The translations under genes were made by a program, and so were the position numbers. Positions 28,319 through 37,038 of a stretch of DNA of 59,172 nucleotides are shown here, one piece after another (position 1 is the stretch's first letter; the number at the start of each line of letters is the position of its first letter). The stretch is from Opitutia bacterium (lineage in GTDB: Bacteria > Verrucomicrobiota > Verrucomicrobiae > Opitutales > UBA953): positions 1 to 59,172 of the forward strand of contig CANKZO010000002.1 of the NCBI GenBank assembly GCA_947488485.1, written 5' to 3'. The notes under the pieces are model-generated. The model was not told where the DNA came from, ran no database searches, and was given only the letters and a program-made list of their open reading frames with translations.

Positions 28319-29385
28319 AGTTCCTCAAGCCTCTCCTCCTCGCCGTGGTCGTCGGCGGCCTCGCGTTCGCCTTCTGGCCCGCCAAGAAGCCGGCCCGCGC
28401 CGGCGCGTCTTCCTCCGAGTCCCGCGCCGAGAAGCGCGACATCCGCGAGACGGTGGAAGCCGCAGGCTTCGTCCGCGCGGTCATCTTCAGCTCCATCCGC
28501 GCCCAGGTCAGCGGCCCCATCCTCAAGCTCCATGTCCAGACCGGCGACATGGTGAAGAAGGACCAGATCCTGGTCGAACTCGACCCGGTCCTCGCCAACG
28601 CCGACGAGGAGCAGGCTCGCCGGACCGTCCAACTGCAGACCTTCACGTTGGAGCGGCTTGAGCGCGACCTTCGTCGCGTCGAGGTGCTCGTGAAGAAGAA
28701 TTTCGTCTCCGAGCGCGAGGTGCTCGATCACCGCACCGCCTACGAGGTCGCCAAGCTCCAGCGTGACATCGCCCAGGCCAAGCTCGACACCGCCGTCGAG
28801 ATGGTGCGCCGCACGATCATCCGCGCCCCGCACGACGGACAGGTCTCCGATTGCACCGTGCTCGTCGGCCAGATCGTCATCGGCGCCCAGTCCATCAACA
28901 ACGGCACCCCGCTGATGACCGTGTCCGACACCTCGGTCCTGCGCGTCGACGTCAACCTGAACGAGTTCGCGGCCACCCGCGTCGACCTCGGCAAGGACGC
29001 CGTGGTGACCTTCGACTCCATCCCGGGCCTGCGCAAGCCGGGCAAGATCACCTTCATGACGCCGTTCGGCACCGCCGACCTCAAGGTCCCTGACCTGCGC
29101 GTCTTCCCGACGCAGGTCTCGTTCACCTCGGGCGACGGCGTCCGCCCGGGCATCAGCGGCAACGTCACCGTCACGGTGGATAGCGTGAAGGGCTGCATCG
29201 CCGTCCCCGTCTCGGCCGTGTTCATCGACGGCGCCGACCGCCTCGTCTACGTCCGCGCCGCCGACGGCGAGTGGGAGTCCCGCAAGGTGACGCTCGGCCT
29301 GAGTGACGCGAGCTGGACGCAGATCAAGGAAGGCGTCGCGCTCGGCGAGGTGGTCAGCCTGATCCGGCCCGCCCTGACCCGCTGA
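28315..29385 (+). CDS. Membrane-fusion (HlyD/MacA-like) efflux adaptor
   Basis: 356 residues. One N-terminal membrane helix (4-20) precedes the barrel-sandwich hybrid with lipoyl-like halves (SSIRAQVSGPILKLHVQTGD and RRTIIRAPHDGQVSDCTVLV). A coiled-coil hairpin lies between them (QLQTFTLERLERDLRRVEVL) and a beta-barrel region after (TVSDTSVLRVDVNLNEFAA). It links the inner-membrane MacB-type pump to the TolC channel. Overlap with the TolC gene (ATGA) and a 1-nt gap to the ATPase gene show a tight operon. Confidence 0.9.
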   Translation: MKFLKPLLLAVVVGGLAFAFWPAKKPARAGASSSESRAEKRDIRETVEAAGFVRAVIFSSIRAQVSGPILKLHVQTGDMVKKDQILVELDPVLANADEEQARRTVQLQTFTLERLERDLRRVEVLVKKNFVSEREVLDHRTAYEVAKLQRDIAQAKLDTAVEMVRRTIIRAPHDGQVSDCTVLVGQIVIGAQSINNGTPLMTVSDTSVLRVDVNLNEFAATRVDLGKDAVVTFDSIPGLRKPGKITFMTPFGTADLKVPDLRVFPTQVSFTSGDGVRPGISGNVTVTVDSVKGCIAVPVSAVFIDGADRLVYVRAADGEWESRKVTLGLSDASWTQIKEGVALGEVVSLIRPALTR

Positions 29386-29386
29386 G

Positions 29387-30073
29387 ATGCCTCCGCTCAT
29401 CGCCATCCGCGGCCTCCGCAAGACCTACCGCATGGGCGATGAGAACGTCCACGCCCTCGACGGCGTGGACCTGGATTTCCAGAAGGGCGAGTTCGTCGCC
29501 ATCCTCGGTCCTTCCGGCTCCGGCAAGTCGACGCTCATGCATATCCTTGGTTTCATGGATACGCCGAGCGAGGGCAGCATCGTCTTCGACGGCGAAGAAG
29601 TCGCCCGCCTCGACCCTGATCGCCGCGCGTGGTATCGTTCCCATCGCGTCGGGTTCGTCTTCCAGGCCTTCAACCTGTTGCCTCGCCTCACCGTCGTGGA
29701 GAACGTCGCTTTGCCGCTGCTCTACCGCGACAACTCCGATCCGGAGGCGAACCTCGCCGCCGCGCGCGTCGCCCTTGAACGCGTCGGCATGTCCCACCGC
29801 CTCGACCACCGTCCCACCCAGCTCTCTGGCGGCGAACGCCAGCGCGTCGCGGTGGCCCGCGCGATCGTCGGCACGCCCTCGATCATCTTCGCCGACGAAC
29901 CGACCGGCAATCTCGACGTCAAGAACGTCGACCGCGTGCTCGAACTGCTCGGCTCCCTGATCAAGGAGGGCATCACCGTCGTGCTCGTCACGCACGACCT
30001 ATCCGTCGCCGAGAGGGCCCACCGCGTCATCTCGATGCGCGCCGGCCTCGTCCAGGAGGACCGCGTCCGATGA
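29387..30073 (+). CDS. MacB/LolD-type ABC transporter ATPase
   Basis: 228 residues. Walker A is GPSGSGKST at about 42-50, the Q-loop is in FVFQAFNLL, the signature is LSGGERQRVAVARA near 146, Walker B is IIFADEPT near 166 and the switch His is in VLVTHD. The family (MacB, LolD, FtsE) uses ATP to drive mechanical transmission across the membrane rather than classical substrate translocation. It is encoded separately from its permease (overlap ATGA), unlike E. coli MacB, where the two are fused. Confidence 0.92.
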   Translation: MPPLIAIRGLRKTYRMGDENVHALDGVDLDFQKGEFVAILGPSGSGKSTLMHILGFMDTPSEGSIVFDGEEVARLDPDRRAWYRSHRVGFVFQAFNLLPRLTVVENVALPLLYRDNSDPEANLAAARVALERVGMSHRLDHRPTQLSGGERQRVAVARAIVGTPSIIFADEPTGNLDVKNVDRVLELLGSLIKEGITVVLVTHDLSVAERAHRVISMRAGLVQEDRVR

Positions 30074-31356
30074 GTCTCTTCGACCGCGTCCGTCCGGCCG
30101 TCATCAACGGCCTCCGCGAGCTCCAGGCCAACAAGGTCCGTTCCTTGCTCTCCATGTCGGGCATCATCCTCGGCGTCGCCTCGCTGGTCGCGATGGTCAC
30201 CGTCGTCCAGGGGATGGTCGGTAATTTCCGCCAGTTCGTCGACGCCATGGGCGGCATCGAGAAGATCACGGTCCTGCGGGAGCTTCTGCCGAAGGAGCAG
30301 GAGCATCTCGCCGAACTCTCCGAAGGCCTCACCATGCGCGACGTCGAGCGCATCCGTCGCACCGTGCCGCTCGTGCGCAACATCTCGCCCGAGGCCCGCG
30401 TGGGCTACGAGAAGATCGTCTACGAGGACCGCGAGACCAACACTTACGTGACCGGCGTGACCGCCGACTATCTGCCGGTGGCCAAGCGCTGGGTCGAGCC
30501 GGACCAGGGACGCTTCGTGAGCGACCTCGACGTGCACAACATGACCGACGTCATCGTGCTCGGCTCGGCCGTCGTCCCCGAACTCTTCGCGCCGAACGTC
30601 GATCCCGTCGGCCAGGTGGTCAAGGTCCGCGGCCGGCGCTTCACCGTCATCGGCGTGCTCAACAACATCGAGGGCACGGGCATGCAGATCCGGTCCGCGA
30701 ACTCCCGCAGCTCCGGCGGCGCCTGGCGCTATCGGAACAGCGGGGCGTTCATCCCGGTGACCACCGCGCTCACCAAGTACAACGGCAACGACCGGCTCAG
30801 CGGCCTCGGCCTCCGCATCGCGGACCCCGAGCAGCTGCGCGACGCGGTCGAGCAGGCCGAGCGCACGATGCTCGCCGCCCACAAGGGCCTGCGCGACTTC
30901 TCCATCTCGACCAACGAGCAGACGCTCGAGGATTTCCGCAAGACCGAGGCCGCCTTCAAGCTCTCGCTCGGAGGCGTGGCCGGCATCTCGCTCTTCGTCG
31001 GAGGCATCGGGATCATGAACGTGATGCTGGCTTCCATCAACGAACGCATCCGCGAGATCGGCGTCCGCAAGGCGGTCGGCGCCCGCGGTTCGGATCTTTT
31101 CCTGCAGTTCCTCGCCGAGGCCGCGGTGGTCTCGGTCGTCGGCGGCCTCATCGGCCTGCTCGTCTCGGTCGGCATCGTGTCGCTGATGAACTTCATCCTC
31201 ATGCAGGCTCTGCCGACCGGCGCGGTCGCGACCCTCGACTGGGTGATCATGGCGGAAGGCCTGGCCTTCTCGGTGGTCATCGGCCTCGTCGCCGGCGTCT
31301 ATCCCGCCTTGCGCGCCGCCAAGCTCGACCCGATCGAGGCCCTCCGCCATGAATGA
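30070..31356 (+). CDS. MacB-type ABC transporter permease (FtsX domain)
   Basis: 428 residues. The N-terminal helix is followed by the periplasmic MacB_PCD part (about 55-300, with SPEARVGYEKIVYEDRET and GQVVKVRGRRFTVIGVLNN). The FtsX region has three helices: LSLGGVAGISLFVGGIGIMN, AAVVSVVGGLIGLLVSVGIV and AFSVVIGLVAGVYPALRAA. The motif INERIREIGVRKAVGARGSD is typical. It forms the pump with the preceding ATPase, HlyD and TolC proteins. The exported substrate cannot be told from sequence. Confidence 0.92.
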   Translation: MSLFDRVRPAVINGLRELQANKVRSLLSMSGIILGVASLVAMVTVVQGMVGNFRQFVDAMGGIEKITVLRELLPKEQEHLAELSEGLTMRDVERIRRTVPLVRNISPEARVGYEKIVYEDRETNTYVTGVTADYLPVAKRWVEPDQGRFVSDLDVHNMTDVIVLGSAVVPELFAPNVDPVGQVVKVRGRRFTVIGVLNNIEGTGMQIRSANSRSSGGAWRYRNSGAFIPVTTALTKYNGNDRLSGLGLRIADPEQLRDAVEQAERTMLAAHKGLRDFSISTNEQTLEDFRKTEAAFKLSLGGVAGISLFVGGIGIMNVMLASINERIREIGVRKAVGARGSDLFLQFLAEAAVVSVVGGLIGLLVSVGIVSLMNFILMQALPTGAVATLDWVIMAEGLAFSVVIGLVAGVYPALRAAKLDPIEALRHE

Positions 31357-31363
31357 TTTCCCC

Positions 31364-32221
31364 ATGAAAACCCTGCTCCTGACGCCCCTGCTCCTGACGC
31401 TCGCCGGTTGCACGGCCGCCCCCCTGCCGCCCATCGCGGTCTGGGAAGGCGCCCCGCCGGCCGAGACCCTCACGCTCAAGCCGGGCCAAGACCCGCGCGG
31501 CACGATCAACAAGCAGACGCACCGCGCCGACGTCTTCATCCCGGAGTTCGTCGTTTACCCGGCGGCGAAGCCCGGCGCGCCCCTCGTCATCGTCTGCCCC
31601 GGCGGCGGCTATGGTATCCTGGCCGAGACGCATGAAGGCAGCGAGGTCGCCAAGCGTCTCAACGCTTTCGGCAGCGCCGCGGTGGTCCTGAAGTATCGCG
31701 TCCCGCGCCGCGACCCGAACAAGCCTTGGATCGTCCCCGTACTCGACGCCCGCGAGACCTTGCGGATCGTGCGCGCCCGCGCCGCCGAGTGGAACGCCGA
31801 CCCGAAGAAGATCGGCATCCTTGGTTTCTCCGCCGGCGGTAATCTCGCCGCCCGCGTCGCCTACGCGCCGGCCGCTCCGGACGCGCCGCGCCCCGATTTC
31901 GCGGTGATGGTCTACCCGGCGTATCTCTTCGAGAAGGACAAGCCGGACAGCGTGCTCCGCGAGGGCCCGGACGGCGTCGTCCCGCCCAAGGGCGTGAAGC
32001 CCGTGCCGGCGTTCTTCGCCCACAGCGCCGACGATTCCTATCCGGCCGAAGGCTCGATGGCGTTCGCGAAGCTCCTTAAGTCGATGGGCGGCTCCGCCGA
32101 AGTCCACGTCTGGGCCAAGGGCGGCCACGGCTGGGGCGCTTCCGAGCGCTGCCTCGCCGCCCGCCGCTGGACCGACCTGCTCGGTGAGTGGATGAAGGAC
32201 CAGGGCTTGCTGCAGCCCTGA
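31364..32221 (+). CDS. Alpha/beta-hydrolase lipoprotein (BD-FAE-like esterase)
   Basis: 285 residues from the ATG at 31364. MKTLLLTPLLLTLAGC is a lipoprotein signal with lipobox LAGC. The alpha/beta-hydrolase fold is shown by VIVCPGGGYGIL (oxyanion loop), GILGFSAGGNLAARVAY (nucleophile Ser in GFSAGG, about residue 158), ADDSYPAEGS (acid) and KGGHGWG (catalytic His). This pattern is common in secreted carbohydrate esterases. It starts 8 nt after the permease stop, so it belongs to the efflux operon or reads through from it. A shared terminator follows. Confidence 0.8.
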   Translation: MKTLLLTPLLLTLAGCTAAPLPPIAVWEGAPPAETLTLKPGQDPRGTINKQTHRADVFIPEFVVYPAAKPGAPLVIVCPGGGYGILAETHEGSEVAKRLNAFGSAAVVLKYRVPRRDPNKPWIVPVLDARETLRIVRARAAEWNADPKKIGILGFSAGGNLAARVAYAPAAPDAPRPDFAVMVYPAYLFEKDKPDSVLREGPDGVVPPKGVKPVPAFFAHSADDSYPAEGSMAFAKLLKSMGGSAEVHVWAKGGHGWGASERCLAARRWTDLLGEWMKDQGLLQP

Positions 32222-32241
32222 GGCCGTTCCCATCTAGGCAC

Positions 32242-32270
32242 AAAAAAGCCGCCCGATCGGGCGGCTTTTG
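32242..32270. terminator. Bidirectional terminator between esterase and outer-membrane protein genes
   Basis: The stem GCCGCCCG/CGGGCGGC is flanked by an A-run on the left and a T-run on the right, so it gives a U-tract in both directions. It lies between convergent genes. The same core, preceded by GGCACAAAAAAG, recurs at 52271-52294. Confidence 0.9.
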
Positions 32271-32290
32271 TTTGGACCGACGCAGGCTGC

Positions 32291-32818
32291 TTAGAACTTG
32301 AAGCGCAGACCGGCGACGCCTTCGAAGCTGTTCACCTGGCGGTTCTCTTCGCCGACGACGTTCGCGAAGTCGACGTTGTAGAGCTGGTGCAGGCGGGCGG
32401 TCAGGGTGAAGTCGACGTTTTCGTTGATCTCGAAGCGCAGACCGGCGAACACGTCGGAGGCGAGGGCGGACTTGTTGACGGTGTTCTTCATCCAGCCGTA
32501 GCCGATGCCGGCGCCGATGAAGGGCTTGATGCCACCGGTGCTGTTGAGTTCGTAGGTGTACTCGACGATGGCGGTGCGAGCGGCGGCGTCGACGGGATCA
32601 GGGGTGACGATGTCACGGGTGCTGATGTTGAGGCCGAGGTGGGAGTTCTCGGTGAGGTAGGTGCCGATGCCGATGCCGACGACCGAGGTGTTGTCGGCGT
32701 CCGCGCCGCCGGAGAGGGGGGCGTTCGGCTTACCGTAGCCGAGCTGGAGGTCGAGGGTGAGGGCCTGGGAGGCGGCGGCCATCAGGGGAAGGACCGCGAG
32801 GTAACGTAGGGATTTCAT
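32291..32818 (-). CDS. Small outer-membrane beta-barrel protein
   Basis: 175 residues with a signal peptide (MKSLRYLAVLPLMAAASQA) and alternating strands: TLDLQLGYGKPNAPL, SVVGIGIGTYLTENSHLGLN, AIVEYTYELNSTGGIKPFIG, VFAGLRFEINENVDFTLTAR. It ends in EGVAGLRFKF, the C-terminal aromatic residue recognised by the Bam machinery. Eight strands of OmpA/OmpW-like size are likely. It is transcribed leftward from its own promoter after the cyclophilin gene. Structural or small-solute porin roles are possible; neither can be decided. Confidence 0.75.
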   Translation of the reverse strand: MKSLRYLAVLPLMAAASQALTLDLQLGYGKPNAPLSGGADADNTSVVGIGIGTYLTENSHLGLNISTRDIVTPDPVDAAARTAIVEYTYELNSTGGIKPFIGAGIGYGWMKNTVNKSALASDVFAGLRFEINENVDFTLTARLHQLYNVDFANVVGEENRQVNSFEGVAGLRFKF

Positions 32819-32867
32819 GGGGGAGTCTTTTTTATGGTTGGGGGGAGGGGCTGTAAAGGCCGAAGCC

Positions 32868-33473
32868 TTACTTGGCTTCGACGATCTCGACGCTGGTGAT
32901 CTCGACGCGCTCGGTGGGGGTGGATCCTTCCATGCCGACGCAGCGAATGTTGGCGATCTTGTTGAGGGTCTCTTCGCCGGCGACGAGCTTGCCGAAGGCG
33001 GTGTACTTGTTGTTCAGGAAGGAGGCGTCGCCATGGCAGACGAAGAACTGGCTGCCGGCGCTGTCCGGGTCGGCCGAGCGCGCCATGGAGAGCACGCCCT
33101 TCACGTGGGCGCGGTTATTGAACTCGGCCTTGATCTGGTAGCCGGGCGAGCCCGTGCCGGGCATGCCGCGGGCGCCGATCTTGGAATTGGGGCAGCCGCC
33201 CTGGATCATGAAGCCCTTGATGACGCGGTGGAAGGCCGTGCCGTCATAGAATTTCTCGCGGGACAGCTTGAGGAAGTTCTCCACGGTGCGCGGGGCGACG
33301 TCGGGCCAGAACTCGACGGTCATGTCGCCGAAGTTGGTGTGGATGATGGCGCGGGGGGTGGCACCGGCGGCGGCGGATTCTTTCATGGATTCTTTATTAT
33401 TGGAGCAGGAGGAAAGGGCGAGGCCGGCCACGACGGCCAGGGCGGAGAGCAGGCAGAGGCGCAGGGTTTTCAT
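32868..33473 (-). CDS. Cyclophilin-type peptidyl-prolyl isomerase lipoprotein
   Basis: 201 residues. The lipoprotein signal ends at LALSSC (Cys 23). The cyclophilin domain (about 40-200) has AIIHTNFGDMTVEFWPDVAP, FLKLSREKFYDGTAFHRVIK with the catalytic Arg, FMIQGGCP, GVLSMARSADPDSAGSQFFV and AFGKLVAGEETLNKIA. It is a membrane-anchored folding catalyst of the periplasm. It is divergent from thiS across 86 bp. A weak hairpin (GGC/GCC) overlaps its stop. Confidence 0.9.
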   Translation of the reverse strand: MKTLRLCLLSALAVVAGLALSSCSNNKESMKESAAAGATPRAIIHTNFGDMTVEFWPDVAPRTVENFLKLSREKFYDGTAFHRVIKGFMIQGGCPNSKIGARGMPGTGSPGYQIKAEFNNRAHVKGVLSMARSADPDSAGSQFFVCHGDASFLNNKYTAFGKLVAGEETLNKIANIRCVGMEGSTPTERVEITSVEIVEAK

Positions 33474-33559
33474 GGGTTTCAGCCAATCTCACGGGCCTCT
33501 GCCCGCAACCCCAAACCTCCGCTTGCCAGCCCGCCCACGGGGGGGCAGGGTCGTCCCGT

Positions 33560-33760
33560 ATGCGTGTGACCGTCAACGACGAGCCCAAGGAGACCGCCGC
33601 CCGGACGCTGGCCGAACTCCTCGCCGAACTCGGCGTGGCCCAGGAGCCGGCCGTGGCCGCCGCCGTCGACGAACAGGTCGTGCCTCGCTCCCGCTGGTCC
33701 GCCCAGGCCTTGGCCGAAGGCGCCCGTATCCTCGTCATCCGCGCCGCCCAAGGCGGCTGA
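33560..33760 (+). CDS. thiS: Sulfur carrier protein ThiS
   Basis: 66 residues with the ubiquitin-like ThiS pattern MRVTVNDEPKETAARTLAEL, VAAAVDEQVVPRSRW, LAEGARILVIRAAQGG and the required C-terminal Gly-Gly, which is adenylated and thiocarboxylated. It is the first gene of a thiamine-thiazole cluster (thiS, tenI-like, thiE, thiG). ThiF and the glycine-side enzyme (ThiO or ThiH) are not in the window. No TPP riboswitch is visible in the 86-bp leader. Confidence 0.92.
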   Translation: MRVTVNDEPKETAARTLAELLAELGVAQEPAVAAAVDEQVVPRSRWSAQALAEGARILVIRAAQGG

Positions 33761-33768
33761 TTCCCCTC

Positions 33769-34446
33769 ATGTTCAAGTTCATCAAAGGTCTCTTCGTCAA
33801 CGAGCCGGAAGCCCCGGCCCCGGAGAACCTCGTCCTGTTCACTCCTAATGACGGCAGCTGGGATCCGAAGATGGTCCGCCGCCTCTTCGATGCCGGCCTC
33901 GGCCGCCTGCACGTCCAGGTCCGCAAGGACTGGGAGCGTCGTCATTACGAGCAGTTCCTCCGCTCGATCCCCGAGGCTTTCTGGCCGCGCATCGTGCTGG
34001 GCGAGGAGCCGGAACTCGTCGAGGCCCACCGTCTCGGCGGCTTCCAGATGCACCCAGGTGAACGCGTCCCCCGGGGCTGGCCCAAGCACGCGGCGGTGAG
34101 CGTGAAGTGCCATGATTACGACGAGTTGCGTTCGACCGACAAGGCCTGCGGCTACGTCTTCCTGACCCCGATCTTCGAGTCCGTCTCCAAGAAAGACCAT
34201 CGCCCGCGCCGGACGCTCCGCGAATACGAAGTCATCCTGCAGCGCTGGAAATCCGAAGGCGGCGCCCCCGTCCACGCGCTCGGCGGCATCACGCCGAAGA
34301 ACGCCGCGAAGGCCCGCGAGATGGGCTTCGACGGCATCGCGTTCATCGGTTCGGTCTGGAAGCAGCCGGACCCGGTCCGTGCTTTCCTCGATCTCGAGCG
34401 CGCCTGGTGTGGCAAGGAAGCCCGTAAGCTGAAGCGCACATACTAG
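33769..34446 (+). CDS. ThiE/TenI-family protein (probable TenI-like)
   Basis: 225 residues from the ATG at 33769. TIM-barrel strands of the TMP synthase/TenI superfamily are visible: LGRLHVQVRKDWERRHYEQF, LGGFQMHPGER, YVFLTPIFESVSKKDH, VHALGGITPKNAAKAREMGF and GIAFIGSVW. The ND metal-binding pair of true ThiE is missing, while the sequence SVKCHDYDEL offers a His near the position used by TenI, the thiazole tautomerase. An extra 20-residue hydrophobic-basic start (MFKFIKGLFVNEPEAP) precedes the barrel. It lies between thiS and thiE, so a thiazole tautomerase role is the best guess. Confidence 0.75.
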   Translation: MFKFIKGLFVNEPEAPAPENLVLFTPNDGSWDPKMVRRLFDAGLGRLHVQVRKDWERRHYEQFLRSIPEAFWPRIVLGEEPELVEAHRLGGFQMHPGERVPRGWPKHAAVSVKCHDYDELRSTDKACGYVFLTPIFESVSKKDHRPRRTLREYEVILQRWKSEGGAPVHALGGITPKNAAKAREMGFDGIAFIGSVWKQPDPVRAFLDLERAWCGKEARKLKRTY

Positions 34447-34449
34447 GCC

Positions 34450-35064
34450 GTGTTCCCCCGTCTGCAGTTCCTGACGCTCGACGCCGCCCCGCGCGCGCAT
34501 CGCGAACAGGCCCGCGCCGCCCTCGAAGGCGGCGTCCGTTGGATCCAACTGCGCGCGAAGCATCTGCCGGCCGAGGCCTGGGTCGCCGAAGCGGTGGCCA
34601 TCGCCGAACTCTGCCGTGATTTCGGCGCGATGTTCGTGGTGAACGATTCGCCGGAGGTCGCCCTGCGCGCCGAGGCCGACGGCGTCCATCTCGGCGGCGA
34701 TGACGCCTCGCCTTCCGCCGCCCGCGCCTTGCTCGGCGAGTTCGCGATCGTCGGCGTGACGCTCAACGAGCCCGCCCATGTCGCCCGCTTCGCCGGCGCC
34801 CGGGTCGACTACGCCGGCGTCGGTCCCTTCCGCCATACGCTCAGCAAGCGGAAGCTCGCCGCGGTCCACTCCCCGGATTCCTTGGCCGCCCTCATCACCG
34901 CCGCCACGCCTTTGCCGTGCTTCGCGATCGGCGGCGTCACGGCCGCCGACTGGCCTGCCGTCCGCGCCTTGGGCGCCCACGGGATCGCCGTCAGCGGCGC
35001 CATCGCCTTGGCGGACGACCCGGTTTCGGCCGCGAAAACGTTGGTCGAAGCGGTCGCCGGCTAG
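34450..35064 (+). CDS. thiE: Thiamine-phosphate synthase
   Basis: 204 residues from a GTG start 3 nt after the preceding stop. Active-site elements of ThiE are in place: [28 protein letters not shown] with the ND pair, [25 protein letters not shown] (pyrophosphate loop) and [20 protein letters not shown]. It joins the thiazole phosphate and hydroxymethylpyrimidine diphosphate moieties. Two ThiE-superfamily genes stand in tandem here. This one keeps the catalytic residues. Confidence 0.9.
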   Translation: MFPRLQFLTLDAAPRAHREQARAALEGGVRWIQLRAKHLPAEAWVAEAVAIAELCRDFGAMFVVNDSPEVALRAEADGVHLGGDDASPSAARALLGEFAIVGVTLNEPAHVARFAGARVDYAGVGPFRHTLSKRKLAAVHSPDSLAALITAATPLPCFAIGGVTAADWPAVRALGAHGIAVSGAIALADDPVSAAKTLVEAVAG

Positions 35065-35120
35065 GTTTCCCGAGGCGAGGGCTGGACAACCCCGAGGAGT
35101 CTCGGATTGTGCAGGCTCCG

Positions 35121-35888
35121 ATGTCTTCGCTCCGTATCGCCGACCGCACCTTCGCTTCGCGCCTCCTCACGGGCACGGGCAAGTACGCCTCCGCCGCGCA
35201 GCTCCGCGCCGTGCTCGACGCTTCCGGCGCCGAGGTGGTGACGATGGCGATCAAGCGCGTGCGCTTCGGCGTGGCCGACGACGGCATCCTCTCCGCGCTC
35301 GACCCGCAGAAGCATCTCATCCTGCCGAACACTTCCGGCGTGCGCACGGCCAAGGAGGCGATCTTCGCCGCCGAGCTCGCCCGCGAGGCGCTCGGGACTT
35401 CCTGGCTGAAGCTCGAGATCCATCCGGACCCGAAGTACCTGATGCCTGATCCGGTGGAGACGCTCGAAGCCTGCCGCGAGCTGGTGAAGAAGGGCTTCAC
35501 GGTGCTGCCTTACATCCACGCCGACCCGGTCCTCGCCAAGCGCCTCGAAGAGGTCGGCGCCGCCGCGGTCATGCCGCTCGGTGCGCCGATCGGTTCCAAT
35601 CGTGGTCTCCTTTCGCGCGATTTCCTCCGCATCATCATCGAACAGGCCCGCGTGCCGGTCATCGTCGACGCCGGCCTCGGCGCCCCTTCGCACGCCGCCG
35701 AAGCCCTTGAGCTCGGCGCGGATGCCGTCCTGGTGAATACCGCCATCGCCTCTTCGGGCGACCCCGTCGCGATGGCCCGCGCTTTCCGTCTCGCGGTCGA
35801 AGCCGGTCGCACCGCCCGCGAAGCCGGCCTCGGCGTCGGTTCCGACAAGGCCGAACCGACCTCGCCCCTCACGGGCTTCCTCGACTGA
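35121..35888 (+). CDS. thiG: Thiazole synthase
   Basis: 255 residues from the ATG at 35121. ThiG motifs are [28 protein letters not shown] (Schiff-base Lys), [56 protein letters not shown] and [20 protein letters not shown]. It builds the thiazole phosphate from deoxyxylulose phosphate, dehydroglycine and ThiS thiocarboxylate. It is 56 nt after thiE and 3 nt before tlyA. Confidence 0.95.
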   Translation: MSSLRIADRTFASRLLTGTGKYASAAQLRAVLDASGAEVVTMAIKRVRFGVADDGILSALDPQKHLILPNTSGVRTAKEAIFAAELAREALGTSWLKLEIHPDPKYLMPDPVETLEACRELVKKGFTVLPYIHADPVLAKRLEEVGAAAVMPLGAPIGSNRGLLSRDFLRIIIEQARVPVIVDAGLGAPSHAAEALELGADAVLVNTAIASSGDPVAMARAFRLAVEAGRTAREAGLGVGSDKAEPTSPLTGFLD

Positions 35889-35891
35889 CCG

Positions 35892-36647
35892 ATGGCCGCG
35901 AAGCCCGGCAGGATGCGTGCGGACGAATTGCTGCTGAAGCTTTCGCTCGCACCGTCCCGCTCGGTCGCCCAGGCGCTCATCCTCGCCGGCAAAGTCCGCT
36001 CGGGGCCGGACGCCGTGGTCAACAAGCCCTCGCAGTCTTTTCCGGAGGACGCCGTGCTCACCGTCGATCAGCCTCCGCGCTTCGTCTCGCGCGGCGGTGA
36101 AAAGATCGAAGGCGCGCTCGACCATTTTAAGATTTCCGTCGAAGGCCTCCATGGATTGGACGTGGGCGCCTCGACCGGAGGTTTCACCGACTGTCTCCTG
36201 CAGCGCGGAGTCGTCAGCATGACGTGCGTCGACGTCGGCACGGCTCAGTTGCACTCGAAGCTTCGCAATGATCCGCGCATCAAGAATCTCGAGAAGTTCA
36301 ACGCACGGGAGATCAATAACGTCGAGCTGCCGCACCCGACCTACGGCATCGTGGTCATGGATCTCTCGTTCATCTCACTCGGGCTCATTTTGCCGATCGC
36401 CTGGCAGCGGGTAGGGAAGGGCGGTCATCTCGTGGCGCTCATCAAGCCGCAGTTCGAGGCGACCAAGGCCGAGGCCGACAAGGGTCGGGGCATCATCAAG
36501 GACCCGATCATCCATGCCCGCGTGGTCGATGGCCTGACCGCCGCCGCCCATGGCCTCCCAGGTGCCCAGGTCCTTGGGGTCATCCTTTCGCCCATCGAAG
36601 GCGGGGATGGTAACAAAGAGTTCCTCATCGCGGTCAAAAGGGCCTGA
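35892..36647 (+). CDS. tlyA: TlyA-family rRNA 2'-O-methyltransferase
   Basis: 251 residues. An S4 RNA-binding domain (about 8-65: [20 protein letters not shown]) precedes an FtsJ-like methyltransferase (about 68-250). Motifs are [37 protein letters not shown] (SAM site), [31 protein letters not shown] and [19 protein letters not shown]. Family members methylate 16S and 23S rRNA and were first named haemolysins. The gene follows thiG by 3 nt but has no thiamine link. Downstream lies a terminator within a G-rich inverted repeat. Confidence 0.9.
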   Translation: MAAKPGRMRADELLLKLSLAPSRSVAQALILAGKVRSGPDAVVNKPSQSFPEDAVLTVDQPPRFVSRGGEKIEGALDHFKISVEGLHGLDVGASTGGFTDCLLQRGVVSMTCVDVGTAQLHSKLRNDPRIKNLEKFNAREINNVELPHPTYGIVVMDLSFISLGLILPIAWQRVGKGGHLVALIKPQFEATKAEADKGRGIIKDPIIHARVVDGLTAAAHGLPGAQVLGVILSPIEGGDGNKEFLIAVKRA

Positions 36648-36650
36648 ATA

Positions 36651-36750
36651 GGGATAGGGACAGGGCCGGGGCTAGGGCTTAGTAATCTAAGAAAAGAGGC
36701 ATAATATGCCTTTTTATGGCTATTCTAGCCCTAGCCCTAGCCCTGTCCCT
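36651..36750. repeat. Paired G-quadruplex-like inverted repeat upstream of rpsR
   Basis: Two 24-nt arms (36656-36679 and 36727-36750) are reverse complements at 22 of 24 positions. The left arm with its flank has five G-tracts on the plus strand (36651, 36657, 36663, 36668, 36675) split by loops of 2-3 nt. The right arm has four C-tracts (36729, 36735, 36741, 36747) split by TAG, TAG and TGT, that is, a G-quadruplex pattern on the minus strand. The two arms could pair with each other or each fold separately. A terminator sits in the 47-nt centre. Confidence 0.7.
36697..36716 (+). terminator. Terminator between tlyA and rpsR
   Basis: AGGCAT and ATGCCT form a 6-bp stem with an AAT loop. A-tract pairing extends it and TTTTTAT follows. 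It probably ends the thi-tlyA transcript. Being A-flanked and T-flanked it could also act in reverse. Confidence 0.65.
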
Positions 36751-36820
36751 GACTCTGGAGCCCCGCTCCTCCCCATTTCTCCTTGCCCTCAGCCCTCCTC
36801 CGCTTACTTCCAAACCTCCC

Positions 36821-37015
36821 ATGACCACCGAAGGTAAGCTCAAGCGTTCCCGCAACCCCCTCGACTTCGATTTCACCGAACCCGAGGCCCTGTCGCGCTA
36901 CGTCACCGAGACGGGCAAGATCCTGCCCCGTAAGCTGACCGGCCTCACCGCCCGCCAGCAGCGTCATATTGCCAAGGCCGTTAAGCGCGCCCGCAATATG
37001 ATCACGATGAAGTAA
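36821..37015 (+). CDS. rpsR: 30S ribosomal protein S18
   Basis: 64 residues from the ATG at 36821. [40 protein letters not shown] and [13 protein letters not shown] match S18, including the [22 protein letters not shown] core that binds 16S rRNA and S6. A longer in-frame reading back to 36716 gives a Leu/Ala/Pro-rich extension that comes from the repeat and is not supported. It is monocistronic here: rpsF, ssb and rplI, its usual neighbours, are absent, and terminators stand on both sides. Confidence 0.93.
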   Translation: MTTEGKLKRSRNPLDFDFTEPEALSRYVTETGKILPRKLTGLTARQQRHIAKAVKRARNMITMK

Positions 37016-37038
37016 TCGCCTCCGCGATGACTTTCCCG

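Noticed and set aside
33474..33559. TPP riboswitch ahead of thiS
   Set aside because: The spacer is only 86 bp and lacks the conserved CTGAGA and ACCTGATC-type segments.
36716..36820. N-terminal extension of S18 with Leu/Ala-rich signal-like start
   Set aside because: It is the translation of the CTAGCC repeat; S18 has no such extension and ATG 36821 gives the family N-terminus.
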